A DNA stretch of 64,000 bases from Liquidambar formosana (GCA_039720395.1 CM077831.1:1399001-1463000); one strand, 5' to 3'; positions 1 through 11,869 are shown, counted from the stretch's first letter. Notes: generated from the letters alone by a model not told the origin. Numbers and translations are program-made.

Positions 1-3000
1 TGAACCTAGGGTTTGGAACCCTAGGTCAATTCTCTTCTACTCCTCTTCTAATTGATGGTTAAGTGTAGCCATGGATGCAATAGGTTGCATAGGGTTTGAG
101 TTTGGAGAAGAAGAATAAGGAAACTGGGGTTTTATAAAACTGTTATGAACAGTTTTCATGGTTGCCATGAAAAACCGTCATCTTGTTTTGCATGCCGAAT
201 TCAGAGTTCTTCTCCAAAATTTTCGAGCCATATATGGTTAGAAAGCTCTTCGAATAATCTTTCCAACCCAACAAACGGTGCGTCAATCCGAGTTCTGTAG
301 TGAAAGTTATGAATTTTTTACTACAGGCTGTCTGGAAAGACAGTTTTGCTCGGGAATGATGCAATAGCCACAACTTTGAGTTATTGATGGAGATCAAAGG
401 CATGGCAATGGTTGCCATCACTTGGGTTATGTTCTAGACATGGTAGGGAAAGGTTCCCAAGCATTTAGATGCATCATAATTAGATTAAGATGCTAGAACA
501 GAAGGAAGAAGGAGAAGAACACCATGGAGGCTGAATCTGGGTTTTAGAACCCTAAGGTTCTTGCAATTAATTCTAATTAAAGCTGCTGTATTTATGATGG
601 AAGATCATTGTAGGATCATTATATATCATGTGTATATGATTTTCTTTATGTTTCAAAAAGGTTTTGATGGAAAAAGATTCAAAAAGTTTGAAAATTTTTC
701 ATGAACAGCATAGCAGATTTTCTCTGCAGAAAAGTCATCAATGGAGTTTTGATTAGAACTTGAGTTAGGGAACTCCAAATTGCATGAAACCAATTGCATT
801 AGTTTCCTAAGACATGTAGGATACTGGGAAAATTCGTTTGGTAGCCTAATTCATTCATCTTGCTGGGTTTTAAATCAATTTTTGACCATGGACAGTGTGC
901 TGTCAAATTCTGGGCAGCCTACTGTTGTTTTAATTGTTTAGAACAATTGGTGATGATTTGATCATCCAAACCTCTTCTATTAGCTTAGTATTTCATGTAG
1001 GGACATGATACAAAAGCTGGTTTCAATGGAGGAGTCGAATTGATAAGGGTTTAGAAGCTATTGTGACCTTGAAGGTCTGCAACAATGGCTCCAGCAATGG
1101 GTTTTGGAAACCCTAATTGTTCTTGATGATGGCAGCCACTTCCACCTCTTCTCACGTGTCCAAGGGCTTGTCCCACACCCCTGTAGTCCTCTCCCTTGGC
1201 TGGCCATGGCCTCCCACAGCCGTTGGTGGCCATGGCAGCCTAGCCAAGCTCAGGCAGCCCCCTGGTAGTGACGGCTGCATAGAGTTAAGGATGAAACCCT
1301 AATTTTGAGTTAATGATGAAACCCTAATTTCATTATGGCATTAATTAAAACCCTAATTGGAATATTAATTACCTTAATTAAGAGTTAATGATTGGTCATT
1401 AAATGACCAATCATGGTTATTAATTGTTAGGGCATAATTAATACCATTAATGATGTCTAGGGTTGGGGTTTTGATAACCCTAATTAGTGTAATTAATTAA
1501 AGGTAATAAATACCCTATTTGGCATTAATTAAACCCTAATCCCTTTTATTAAATACCGTATGAACCTAGGGTTTTAATGATTGGACATTAAATGACCAAT
1601 CATAAGGCATTTAATGATTAGGGCTTGCATTTAGGGTTTAGGGTTATGCATTTAGGGTTTAGGGTTTTAGGAAACCCTAATACACTAATTCATCATTTAA
1701 TTGATTTTATTTAATTCCCATGTTAATTATTTAATTAATATTGATTAATTTTATAATGTTTTAAATGGTTTAAAATACAATTGGGGATTAAATTAAAATC
1801 TGGAAATTCTTAATTAAATGAAATTGTTTTGTTTAAATAAGGAAACCCTAATATTGGATATTAGAGTTATTTTAGGAAACTTTATATGTTTCTATTAATT
1901 TGATTAATTGAAACTAAATGTCTTAAATGTTAAGACTTTATTTAATTCTGAATATTTTTGTTTAAACCTAATAAGATTAGGATGCATTAATGAGATTAAT
2001 GTAAATCATTCAAGAGAATTACCATAATGCCCATATGTCTTAATGCTTACAGTTTTTCTTTACATTATGCAATGAGATTGTATGTATGTGTTTGGATGAT
2101 GATTATGGACTATACCCCTTAAACCAATTGTGATTGGCCGTCTTATGAATGGGTTGTAATAATTTTTCAAGAGTTGTAATTTTATTATGGTGATGTAATT
2201 TATTATTTGGGGCTTGCATGCCACCTTCCCTCTCTCTCTCTATCATTCTCTTATGTACCCCACATTCCCTTTATGTATCCCTTTCTATATATTATGTAAA
2301 TGTTATGTAATCGAGAGCGCACTAAGGAGCATGGTGGACCCAAAGGAGTATGATGGAGCCCAACAAGCCAATGGTGGAGACCATCAAGCCAAGGGAGCAG
2401 ATTGAAGGACTTGAAAGCTTAGAGAAGTTTTTCAAGAAAGCATGCATGTTACGAATGGTTTATTTTACGGTCACCTACACCCACCTTAGACCTTGGATTC
2501 AATCTATTGGCTTGGATTGAATCCTCTCAAAGTCCATAATCATCATAGTGGGAGCTTTAATTTATGAGATAATTGTATTAGCTCCAATACTATAGTTTGG
2601 TATATGTTACCTATTCACTTAGGGACTAATATCAAAATATGGTACTTTATATATGTTGATATATAATAGCATGCGATGTATGATTTATAATAGCATGAGA
2701 TGTACGATTATAAATAGCATAATTTATATATTTAAATTTTGATACATAGGATGCATGTTAATTTGATGAGACCCTTTAAAACCCCTCTTATTTAATATTA
2801 AGTTGAAAATGGAGAAGTCATTGGGGAATGAATTCTTCATTGCCTTCTATCATTATAGGATCATCTAACGTCCCTTAATGTGGGTACCTGGCTGCAGACA
2901 TGTAGGAGCTACCCATGTTAAAGACATTACTTGAAACTATCATATATGAGATATCATGGGGTGCCTAAACTGGTATATACCAAGAAACTAACATGTGAGG

Positions 3001-3336
3001 TATATATTTGGCGAAACATACCTATGTGAATGATGGGTTTAACTTAACTAGGGAAGTATTCCAAGAAACTAACATGTGAGGTGTATGTTCCCTAGAGGCA
3101 AAACGATTGGAACTTGCTTATGAAGCAATAGACAAAGAGTTGTCTTCTTATTGTGGGTTAGAAGCCAAGAAACTAACATGTGAGGCTTCTAGGTCACAGT
3201 GGGACCCCAATCCCCATTAGGAATGAGATTCCCGAATTCCATTAGAGGGTGTATGGAATTTGATAAAATAGTGGGAGGTACCATATGATTAAAGACCCAA
3301 TCATTATGGATAAAAATGAAATCTAATTCTCTGTTT
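1..3336 (+). other. Copia F1 long untranslated leader
   Basis: About 3.3 kb of non-coding leader lies between the primer site and the gag remnant. It aligns throughout with the leaders of F2, F3 and R. It holds a region at 1290-1700 dense in AAACCCTAA/TTTAGGG motifs, two near-palindromes at 1388-1414 and 1577-1603 (arms ATGATTGGTCA and TGACCAATCAT, the second with one change), a CT-rich stretch near 2222-2250, and a short sense frame at 2214-2405 that recurs in F2 and R. I see no convincing protein gene in it. Confidence 0.8.
1290..1700. repeat. Telo-box rich segment with interstitial TTTAGGG motifs
   Basis: AAACCCTAA and its complement occur many times, including short runs of plant telomere-type repeat around 1630-1672. 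Spacing is irregular and the motifs alternate with AT-rich ATTAATTA stretches, so this is not a true telomere array. The same segment is found in F2 (about 38390-39090), R (about 53530-53930) and the start of F3. Confidence 0.75.
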
Positions 3337-6255
3337 ATGTAGATTACCTAATTACTCACCTCAAAACCCCTATTTCCTAATATAGGATATTGATAGTTTG
3401 ACTAAACCCGATTTCTTTGATTAACTTAGGAAATTGAGAATTGTTCTCAATTTCAAAAGATTGTTTATATGCTATTAGGCCTTTTATTAAAGGCCCTCCA
3501 TAAAACATCCTAAGAAGAAAAAGACACTATGCACAATTGGCATCTTGTTGCCATGCTATATGATAGTATTGATGACTAATGAACTTCAGAAGCAAAATTA
3601 GTCAATGCAAGTGCCTTTGATGTCCTACATCACATACAAAGGTTGTATTGTGAGTAAAATAATACTATAAAGTATAGTACTTGTAAAGGACTTCTTCTGG
3701 ACTAGGATGTAATAAAAGTTGTTTATTAATAATCATTCTTTTGAAAAATGATTAATCACATAGAATAGCTTGAGAAGCTAGATGTGATTTAAAATGGAAG
3801 CATAGAGGAAAGCAAGTCTTGAAAAGTCAAAGACAAAGAAATATAATTATTTTGTAGTAAACATAAGGTATTGTAAAGGGAACTTGATAAAGTATCAGTC
3901 TTCCTAGAAGAACCAAACTTTTGAAGTTTTGGTTCATGCTCTAAACTAAATTGTTGGTTAGTTCTGCTTCTTGGTTTTTGGATTCTAGTGTAATCTAAAT
4001 CAAAGCAGAAAGTTAAGTAGATAATAAGTTACCTTTAAAAATTTTAATAGAGCAAGAGTTGCTAGATTAATTTTGAGAACTTATTTCTTAACTAGGTCAT
4101 TTAAGACATTCTAGAAATTTGATTTCTGAATTTAAATGACTAATTAGAGCGAATGCAACGTATTCTGAGAATACAAGAGACGTAGAGATTCTCATTTAAA
4201 TGTAACAATTATGACCTGGTTATGAGATGACCAAACCCATCTTTTACTTGGTGAAGTGAAAGAGTTACATTTATAATTCGACTAATACATTGTGATGTAT
4301 ATAGTCATGTAGAGCATGCATTCAATTATAGTGGACTCATCTTAGAATACCATAGCTCAATGGTGAATCTAAGAGAATGAATTGAACCCTATTAAGATAT
4401 GGTTTGATCCATGATGAGTTTTACTAATGTATCCATCTAGGATATACCTTAAAATTGCTACATATTGATAATTTAGGGTTCACTCCAGTTTTGTCCCAAT
4501 TATATCAGATATGATATGGGAAGAAACCCAACTTAAAGAAGTTAAGGCTTGGGCTTGTGCTATGTTTGTCTGGAAACATAATGTAGACAATCTGGAAATA
4601 AGGTCAAGTAAGTGTTGAATTGTGGTATATCCCAAAAGTGGTTGGGATAGTATTTCTATTACCCTAATGAACAAAAGTTGCCCATTAGGATGTTTGCTGG
4701 ATTTTCTTGAGAAAGAGTTCATTCAAGAAAAATGCAAAAGTAGATAGAATTTATAGAATTGTCTATAAAGCCACAAACGAACAAAGATCCAACCCTTGTC
4801 TCTGTTAAGACAAAACCTTTAATTACACCACATTCTTTTCATAGATCAAATTGGATATTTCTTTAACATAAGAGAGATATTGTATCTCCATTAGAATGTG
4901 AAAGAATTGTTCTTTGGTGATAAAGATCATCAAGATAATCCTATTGATTATGACTAGACGATGTTTCACATCAACTCGAGAAATGACTAAGAGTCATTAA
5001 ATCCAATATGGACAGGTAGAGACCTAAAAGGCTTGGCTATTTAAGAATGTTTTCAACATAGGCAAAACGTTGTCTATAAAGAAACTTGTTTGATAATAGT
5101 TATGCTGAAATCCATTTGGATCTTGTTATCTATAAACACACATTTTGAATATGAGATATGTCAAAAAGGATATAAAGATGTTATATCAAATGGTGAAAAA
5201 CCATAAAAGTGTGTAAGTTATAGAAGTCTATTAATAGACTACAAGGTTCTCATAATTAGAACATCTATAAAGTTGAAGTAATCAAATTGTTTGATTTCTC
5301 TCATTGTATAGATGGACCATGAGTGTATACAAGGTTAGTGGGAGTGCGATCGTTTTTCTTTATCCTAAGCATAGATGACATCCTAATCATTATGAATGAT
5401 ATATGAATGTTATCTAATGTAAAGTTTTGGTTTTTGGAGAAAAACTAATTCATGAAAGATTTGGTAGAAGCATCCAACAAGATCTATAGAGATAGATCAT
5501 ATAGATTGCTAAGTATCTCCAAATCATTAAACATAGTTGAAATGTTGAAGGAGTTCAACATGGAGAATTCTAAGGGAGGTCTGATTTACTTCAGATAAGA
5601 ATTCATTATTCAAGGGCATGTGCCCTAGGATAACACAAGTAAGGTTCTTAAAGTGTTAAGAAGCCTTGTTCTACACTATGTATTGAACCTGATATCTATT
5701 ATGTTGTAATTGTTACAAATAGTTGTCAGTCAATTCAAATTTGGAATATTGGATTGTATATGGAAATTGTAAACTCATAGTAGATGGGTATATGGATTTG
5801 GATGTAATCCATATGGGGTATATTTCATATTCACTTTAGTTGGTGAAATACTTAATGGAAGAACTGTATGAAAGATACAGTGGATTCCATTATTAAGGGT
5901 GAATTAATTGTCGCATTGTCTAGGAGACTGTTTGGATCTATAAGTTCATTTAGAACTTGGAGTTGTTCCTTCCATTGAGTTGCCCACACCTTGTTTTGTG
6001 ACAACAATGGGTCTATATCTCAAGTATAGGAATCACGGTCTCATCAAAAGTCCAAACACATAGAGCGGCAATTCCAAGTGATTAGAGGAATCATTGGAAG
6101 AGGTAATAGATACATTATAGAAGATATTATCTACATAAGTTTTTGTAGACCTACTGACTAAAGCTTTAAAACATAATTGGTTATGTCTAAGACCAACATC
6201 TTGAGAAGATAGGTATGCGATACATGGTCGATTGTCTTTAGTGCAAGTGGGAGAT
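3337..6255 (+). pseudogene. Eroded copia gag-pol remnant of F1
   Basis: The segment starting at the sequence equivalent to the F2 gag start can be aligned with F2 gag base by base for at least 100 bp, but it is strongly diverged and full of stops and indels. Later stretches still resemble copia pol: the end of the integrase core near 4340-4410, the integrase-RT linker near 4480-4700, the region after the RT catalytic core near 5335-5410, and the RNase H tail with a CDNN-like motif near 5997-6070. No open frame longer than about 80 codons survives. The same eroded gag is present in Copia-R (17494 to about 18160), so the decay predates at least one round of copying. Confidence 0.8.
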
Positions 6256-7915
6256 TGTTAGGATTATGCCCTAGAGCCAATCATAGAGATGATTGTTTAG
6301 GGATTAGGAACAATCATTTGATTTCATTTATGTATGTCACATTTATTATTGATTTAATAAAAGGGCTTATTCTATTATGTTTATATGCATCATTTATATT
6401 TACATAATATGTCCATGGAGTTAGAGTTGAGAATATGGAATTGCAAAGAGTTGTAATTTTGAGACTATAGATATATCTCTGTACTAAACTCCTTAAGCAT
6501 TCCTAGTTGAAGGTTCACTATGATGGACAGTAATGAACCATAGGACTAGCACTTGCTAGGTTGACTCTATAGGAGGATAGCTAGTCTCAAGCTATTTGTG
6601 TGGAGACACTACAACCAACAAGTGGGTGCCTATTGCGAGAATAGGTACACTGAATGTGACCAAAGATATGAGATAAACTGAATGGAGTTTTATCCTGCCT
6701 GTCAATCAGTTTCTCATTGTTATAGTGGTACAAGTAATCCTTAGACCTGAGACACCATAGTTGCCTTATGCATGTAACTTTAGAAGTTTGATAACACTAA
6801 GTGCAGATCCTATTCAGGGGTCTGCAAAGGTGTTCATTGGCCCTACTGCTATGTGTATGAAGGCATGTGAGTGATCAACAAGGGATCCATCACTCTCAGG
6901 AAAAAGAGAGAGAATGTCTCATATAGCATTCATAATATAACTCATTAAATCCATGGCCATGGTAGGATGAATATGAAAAGAGTTTCATGAGTTCATCTAT
7001 GAGTTGATATCTATGAATGAGTATAAAGTAATTGAACTAGGGACTTGACAGACTTCCATGTCCTATTAGTTCAATTAGAGACATTGTGTTGAAGGAAGGA
7101 TGCAATTGTAACCTATAAACTATAACAGAAGGGTTCTTTGTAAATGACTATTCACCTCATTAAGGACCACACCATGAGCCATATGCTAGGTGTTACTCAT
7201 GGTTAGTAGAAGCCCTAATTGATATAAGTGAGTTATAATCAATTAGGGAATTGGAAGGAGTTCCAATTAGACCCTAAATGGAAAGAGTTCCATTGTGCAC
7301 ACCTCGTGCTATTCCTACTACTTAATGATGTGAACCCAATGGGTCACACACTGATCATGCAAGATGAGCTTTAAAGTCTATGAGAGAAAGGGTTTTAGTG
7401 AATAAAGAATAGTTCTTTATAGGCCTATTTGTATTTGATACAAATAATAGGGGTTAATGTGCAATTAAGTGTAATTACATATAACCCTATTAGGGTTTCT
7501 TCCCCATGGCCAGCCCCCTTTAGTGGGCTGCCTATATAAGTCACACTTATGTGTGACATGGAATAAGAGGCTTGCACAATAAACCCTAGCCGTCCAGCCC
7601 CTTGGAGGCTCTCTTCTCTCTCTCTCTCTTCTCCACCTCTAGCAACAATAAGGAAGAAGAAAGAAAGGACTTGAAGCTCTAGCTAGGTGTGGATACCGTT
7701 GGAGGCAGCACACTTGGGCTGCTCATTCACCGCTGTCCGGAGTAGAAGCTTGGAGCAAAACGGAGAAGACCATTAAAACTGTAAGTGTTCTAACCCTCTT
7801 CGTAGTTAGGGTTTGATTTTGTGTTATGCATAGTTAGATTCATGGGATTGGGAATCGTAGGAAAAATTTTTTATATTCCGCACTTCTATTTTTCCCTCTT
7901 GATCGATTCCCAACA
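6256..7915 (+). repeat. 3' LTR of Copia F1
   Basis: The LTR is 1660 bp, starting TGTTAGGATT directly after a purine tract (AAGTGGGAGAT) and ending GATTCCCAACA. It has a TATA box at 7533-7539, CT-rich downstream sequence and a GTAAGTGT splice-donor-like site after about 7780. Its sequence type (subgroup I) matches the R LTR and the solo LTRs at 26574 and 33991 better than the F2/F3 LTRs. Confidence 0.93.
7533..7539 (+). promoter_or_regulatory. TATA box of Copia LTR promoter
   Basis: TATATAA lies within CCTATATAAGTC, about 380 bp before the LTR end, and is followed after about 80 bp by a CT-rich leader. The same position is conserved in F2 (36640-36647) and F3 (62163-62170). Confidence 0.6.
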
Positions 7916-10127
7916 CAATCCTCCAATCTTAGTTCCCCCACGGCAAGGTGCGCCACTTTTGTTATACTTAACGGTCACCGAAACCGCGACGGGAGCTATG
8001 TTAGCTCAATATCTTGAAGGGTCTACAAAAGAGAATGCCATTTATTACTTAAGCAAGAAAATGACAGACTATGAAGTGAAGTACAATGCAATTGAAAAGG
8101 CTTGTGTGGCACTAGTATGGGCGACGCAGAAACTCCGGCACTACATGATGTCCTTCGAAGTGTTCTTGATAAGTCGCATGGACCCGTTGAAGTACCTGGT
8201 AGAAAGGCCAGTATTGTCATTCAGAACTGCTCGATGGTCAATTCTCCTCAATGAATTCGACATCAAGTACGTGAATCAGAAGTCTATCAAGGGAAGCGTC
8301 ATCGTAGACTACCTAGCCAGCTGTCCGGTGTCATCATCCGCTCCGTTCAACGATCAATTCCCAGATGAGGACGTGCTAGAGATTGGTAGAAAAACTTGGA
8401 GAGTATACTTCGATGGGGCAGCCAATAAGAAAGGTTATGGGATAGGAGTCCTGCTGGTCTCACCCGAAGAGGCATTTACACCGTTGGCGGTCAAGTTGGG
8501 GTTCGAAGCTACCAACAACATTGCTGAGTATGAGGCCTGTATCCTAGCACTGGAAGCGGCACTTGAATTGGGGATCAAAGAATTAGAAGTGTTCGGGGAC
8601 TCGGCGCTAATCATCTGTCAGATAAAAGGGGAATGGAAAACTCGAGATGAGAAGCTGCTACCCTACCATGCCTACCTGGAAGCTCTAACCAAGGAGTTCT
8701 CAGAGATAGAATTTAACTACCTTTCAAGGAACAAGAACCAGTTCGCCGATGCCTTGGCGACCCTAGCAACCATGGTGGAGATACCTGAAGGGGGAAATGT
8801 GAAGCCGTTGGTGATAGAATGCCGAGACAAGCCTGTGTATTGTTGTGCAATCCGAGGAGGAGAGGTAAATTATGGCCGTCCGTGGTTCCATGACATAAAG
8901 AAGTTCATTGAAGAAAGGGAATACCCAGAAGGAGCATCTCGTATTGACAGAAAAACCTTAAGGCGGCTAGCAAGTCACTATGTACTTTGTGGAGGAAAGC
9001 TATATTGGAGATCATACGACGGGATCCACCTGCTGTGTGTCACCGAGGAGGAAGCCGAGCATCTGATTAAAGAAATCCATGAAGGGACAGGGGCTCCGCA
9101 TATGAATGGCTATATGTTAGCTAAGAAAATCATGAGGTTAGGCTATTATTGGTCCACCATGGAAAGAGACTGCCACGCACATGTCAAGAAGTGCCACAAA
9201 TGCCAACTGTTCGCCAGTGGACAACATTTGCCTTCTATGCCTTTAACGAGTATGTCATCACCTTGGCCATTCGTGGTATGGGGGATAGATATCATCGGAC
9301 AGATCAAGCCAAAGGCATCAAATGGGCATGAATACATCCTGGTCGCCATCGACTACTTCACTAAGTGGGTGGAAGCAGCGTCCTTCAAGACCTTGAATTC
9401 CAAGAAGGTAGCACAGTTCATACAGCACAGCATCATCTATCGATATGGGGTACCGCATGAAGTTATCTCAGACAATGGCCAGCACTTTCAGAAAGAAACC
9501 CATGAGCTCTTGCAAAAGTATGGCATAGCCCACCATCTATCGTCACCATACCGTCCTCAGACTAATGGAGCGGTGGAAGCAGCTAACAAGAACATCAAGA
9601 AGATACTACAGAAGACTGCGGACTCACACACAGACTAGCATGAGAAGTTGCCATTGGCTCTATGGGGTTACAGAACATCAATAAGGTCGTCAACAGGGGC
9701 TACCCCTTATTCTCTAGTTTATGGAATGGAGGCCGTGTTGCCAGTTGAATTGGAAGTTCCTTCACTAAGAGTTGCCGTGGAGAGCCAGATAACAGAAGTG
9801 GACTGGGTTAAGAGCCGCTATGATGAGTTAGCTTTGCTAGATGAAAGGCGTTTAAGGGCGCTGTATCATGTTCAGGGGTATCAACGGAGAGTTGCCAGAG
9901 CATTCAACAAGCATGTCAAAGATTGAGGTCTAAAGAAAGGGGATGCAGTGCTGAAAGAAATCAGAGCTCCAGTGTTCGATCCGCGGGGAAAATTCAAGCC
10001 AAGTTGGGGTGGGCCATACATTATCAAAGAGATATTGCCAGCAGGGGCTGTTCGCCTCATGGATTTAGATGGAATTGAGTTCGCTCGTCCAACTAATTTG
10101 GATCAATTGAAAAAATATCATGTTTGA
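7916..10127 (+). pseudogene. Ogre-1 pol: RNase H, archaeal-type RNase H, integrase (broken)
   Basis: The coding frame enters from Copia F1 at 7916; any reading upstream of this is LTR sequence. Order: the RT-linked RNase H region to about 8330; a second, archaeal-type RNase H about 8398-8775 with Asp in FDGAA, Glu in AEYEA, Asp in GDSA and Asp in FADALA; then the integrase zinc region with CHKCQ near 9190. The integrase core shows Asp in GIDII, Asp in SDNGQ and Glu in GAVEAA. Two nonsense codons break it: TAG at 9636-9638 (TGG in Ogre-2) and TGA at 9924-9926 (CGA in Ogre-2). The frame ends at TGA 10125-10127. The double RNase H is the hallmark of the Tat lineage. Inactive as it stands. Confidence 0.93.
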
Positions 10128-10438
10128 GGCCTGCTAGGTTGAAAACCCGTAAGGGCGACCTAGGCAAAAGTTAAGTCATAAGAACTACGTAAGACCTGAT
10201 TCTCCATTCAAAAACAAAACAAAAAAACAAAAAAACAAAAAAAAAAAAAAAAAAAAAGAAGGAAAAAAAAACCATGGAGATACGTAGGCAACCCATAAAG
10301 TTACCTTGGGTGCGGTCTAAATCAAACAAGAAAATCCCAAATTTGATTTATTATTGGCAATTTATTCAAAACTAAAATTGATTGACATAGCAATTCATTG
10401 GTATTAAGTAAAAGAACTGTAAAAATGCCATAAATATC
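10128..10438 (+). other. Post-pol region with A-rich tract between convergent genes
   Basis: After pol stops there is a short imperfect inverted repeat (GCCTGCTAGGT ... ACCTAGGC, 10128-10163), then an A/AAC-rich tract at about 10205-10270, then a GATACGTAGGCAACC motif near 10278. Pol (+) and antisense gene A (-) converge here. The Ogre-2 equivalent is 31005-31329. No gene seen. Confidence 0.6.
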
Positions 10439-11728
10439 CTATTCTATTTTCTTGAGCCTCTTTGCAGCTCGCTCCTCAGCTTTCTTCTTCTCTCTTTCAT
10501 GTCTTCTTTTCTTCCTCAAGTCATGTTCATAAGCTGTTGTCACTGCTTCCATAATATCTTTTCTGCAAGATCCAAGTTCGTTGTTCTTGATAAGTCCAAA
10601 AATCCTTTCTCTTCGAGTAGTCTCTCTCTCACCTAAATTGCTTTTCAACCATTCCTTATACTCGGGGCTCATCATATATGGACCATCAGTATTCGTAACT
10701 TGGGTTAGTATCAACTTGCTAGGCCATCGGTCCTTCGCCCAAGTCACTACAGAAAGACCCGCGGGCACCACAGGATAGTCACCTTTCAAGGAAGTGGGTA
10801 TGGTTTGCATGGCGCCCATCTGACGCAGAACCCTTGAAGGCCAATAGAAGGAAGTAGACCTCAGTCCTATGAGTCTCACCATGGCGCATCCAGAAGTCCG
10901 CAGAAGCACCTGGTCACTGCAGCCCCATATGAATACAAACCACTTGACACTCCTCCAAGAAAGGGTTTGGAAGTAACCTAGCCAATCTCTCAATGAAAAT
11001 TGCCCAGGTAGTTCAATGCGGCGAAGGCAGTAATGCTGGGGCTTGTATGGTGTAATGGCAACTGGTGACAAGAAATTCAGTCTTTCAAGCAACCACATCT
11101 GCAGTAGAATGGGGCTACCTCCTAAAGGAACCTTTGGGTCCTCATGAGTTTTATCCAAACCATTCAGGGTTTCAGCTAGCACCATAGGAATCAAGTTATG
11201 GCCCTTGGCAAAGAGAGGAATCAAGTCACAGATTTGAATGGGAACATGTGGAGTACCAGTGGAAATAAGAAAACGACCAATGAGGCAAAAGGCAAGAGCA
11301 TGCTTAATAGGAAAGGTAAAATTCAGAATACCTTTACTATCACAAGCTAAAAAAGAGGTTGCCAATTTCATCAAGTCTACCATATGGTCCTTTACAAACG
11401 TAGAGGCATATTGTGAGTGAATCCCAAGTAGATTGGAGAAAGAAGTAAGAAAGCTTGGGCGAGGAGTAGGGAGAATGAAAGGACCTACCGTTGAAACTCC
11501 ATACAATGCACAAAATTCCTCCATGGTTGGGCACAGTTCTTCATAGTTGAAGCGGAACACATGAACTTGAGGATCCCAAAAATATGTAGCAGCAGTCAAG
11601 AGGTTCGTTTCAAGCCTCACATGCCTCAAGGAGAGCAATGGATCCAAGCCAAAGCACTTGAACTCAGATTTTGCTTCAGCACTCATAACTCTCAAAAACC
11701 CTCCTAAAAATTTGTCTAGAGCCTCCAT
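10439..11728 (-). CDS. Antisense gene A of Ogre-1, 429 residues, intact
   Basis: A single open frame on the strand opposite to the element, with ATG at 11726-11728. I do not recognise it with certainty. The N-terminal half has a PTMEEFCALYGV segment, and the middle has a PHVPIQICDLIPL stretch followed by PMVLAETL and LLQMWLLERL. This layout is like the plant-mobile-domain / DUF7745-type proteins often found beside plant gypsy elements; that assignment is inferred from pattern only. The C-terminus (last about 30 residues) is strongly basic, with KKRRHEREKKK, suggesting a nuclear or nucleic-acid-binding tail. No transmembrane segment or zinc knuckle is evident. A TATA box lies 49-56 bp upstream, so it may be transcribed on its own. 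The Ogre-2 copy (31330-32616) is about 95% similar but has a stop codon. Confidence 0.8.
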   Translation of the reverse strand: MEALDKFLGGFLRVMSAEAKSEFKCFGLDPLLSLRHVRLETNLLTAATYFWDPQVHVFRFNYEELCPTMEEFCALYGVSTVGPFILPTPRPSFLTSFSNLLGIHSQYASTFVKDHMVDLMKLATSFLACDSKGILNFTFPIKHALAFCLIGRFLISTGTPHVPIQICDLIPLFAKGHNLIPMVLAETLNGLDKTHEDPKVPLGGSPILLQMWLLERLNFLSPVAITPYKPQHYCLRRIELPGQFSLRDWLGYFQTLSWRSVKWFVFIWGCSDQVLLRTSGCAMVRLIGLRSTSFYWPSRVLRQMGAMQTIPTSLKGDYPVVPAGLSVVTWAKDRWPSKLILTQVTNTDGPYMMSPEYKEWLKSNLGERETTRRERIFGLIKNNELGSCRKDIMEAVTTAYEHDLRKKRRHEREKKKAEERAAKRLKKIE

Positions 11729-11776
11729 AACTTCTAATGAATGAATACAAGTAGGTTTAGGAACCTCTTGGATGTG

Positions 11777-11784
11777 TTTTTATA
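11777..11784 (-). promoter_or_regulatory. TATA box upstream of antisense gene A (Ogre-1)
   Basis: TATAAAAA on the minus strand, about 50 bp before the gene A start codon. The implied transcript start leaves a leader of roughly 20-25 nt. Conserved in Ogre-2 at 32665-32672. Confidence 0.55.
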
Positions 11785-11869
11785 GGGAAAAGGTCACAAA
11801 TCCAAGTTCAAATAGGAAAAAACCCATCAGAATAGGAAGTTTCCTATTCAAAGTGGGATTTCTGCTTCG

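Larger units (their letters stand above)
1..7915 (+). mobile_element. Copia-T element F1 (Ty1/copia, left end outside window)
   Basis: Ty1/copia retrotransposon in forward orientation. The window opens about 125 bp inside its internal region, judged by alignment with F2 at about 37137, so the 5' LTR and primer site lie to the left. The internal region runs to 6255 and ends in a purine-rich tract; the 3' LTR is 6256-7915. To the right, Ogre-1 pol resumes with CAATC, which matches uninterrupted pol in Ogre-2 at 28794-28798. The expected 5-bp TSD is therefore CAATC, with its partner outside the window. No intact gag or pol remains. Confidence 0.93.

Noticed and set aside
1620..1680. True telomere or subtelomere
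   Set aside because: Only a few irregular TTTAGGG motifs, repeated in each Copia copy at the same leader position.
7821..7915. Apparent N-terminal extension of the Ogre-1 pol frame
   Set aside because: This stretch is the end of the Copia F1 3' LTR read in frame by chance; pol sequence begins at 7916.
8023..9349. Short frames opposite or overlapping Ogre-1 pol
   Set aside because: Shadows of pol; the same shadows occur opposite Ogre-2 and Ogre-3 pol.
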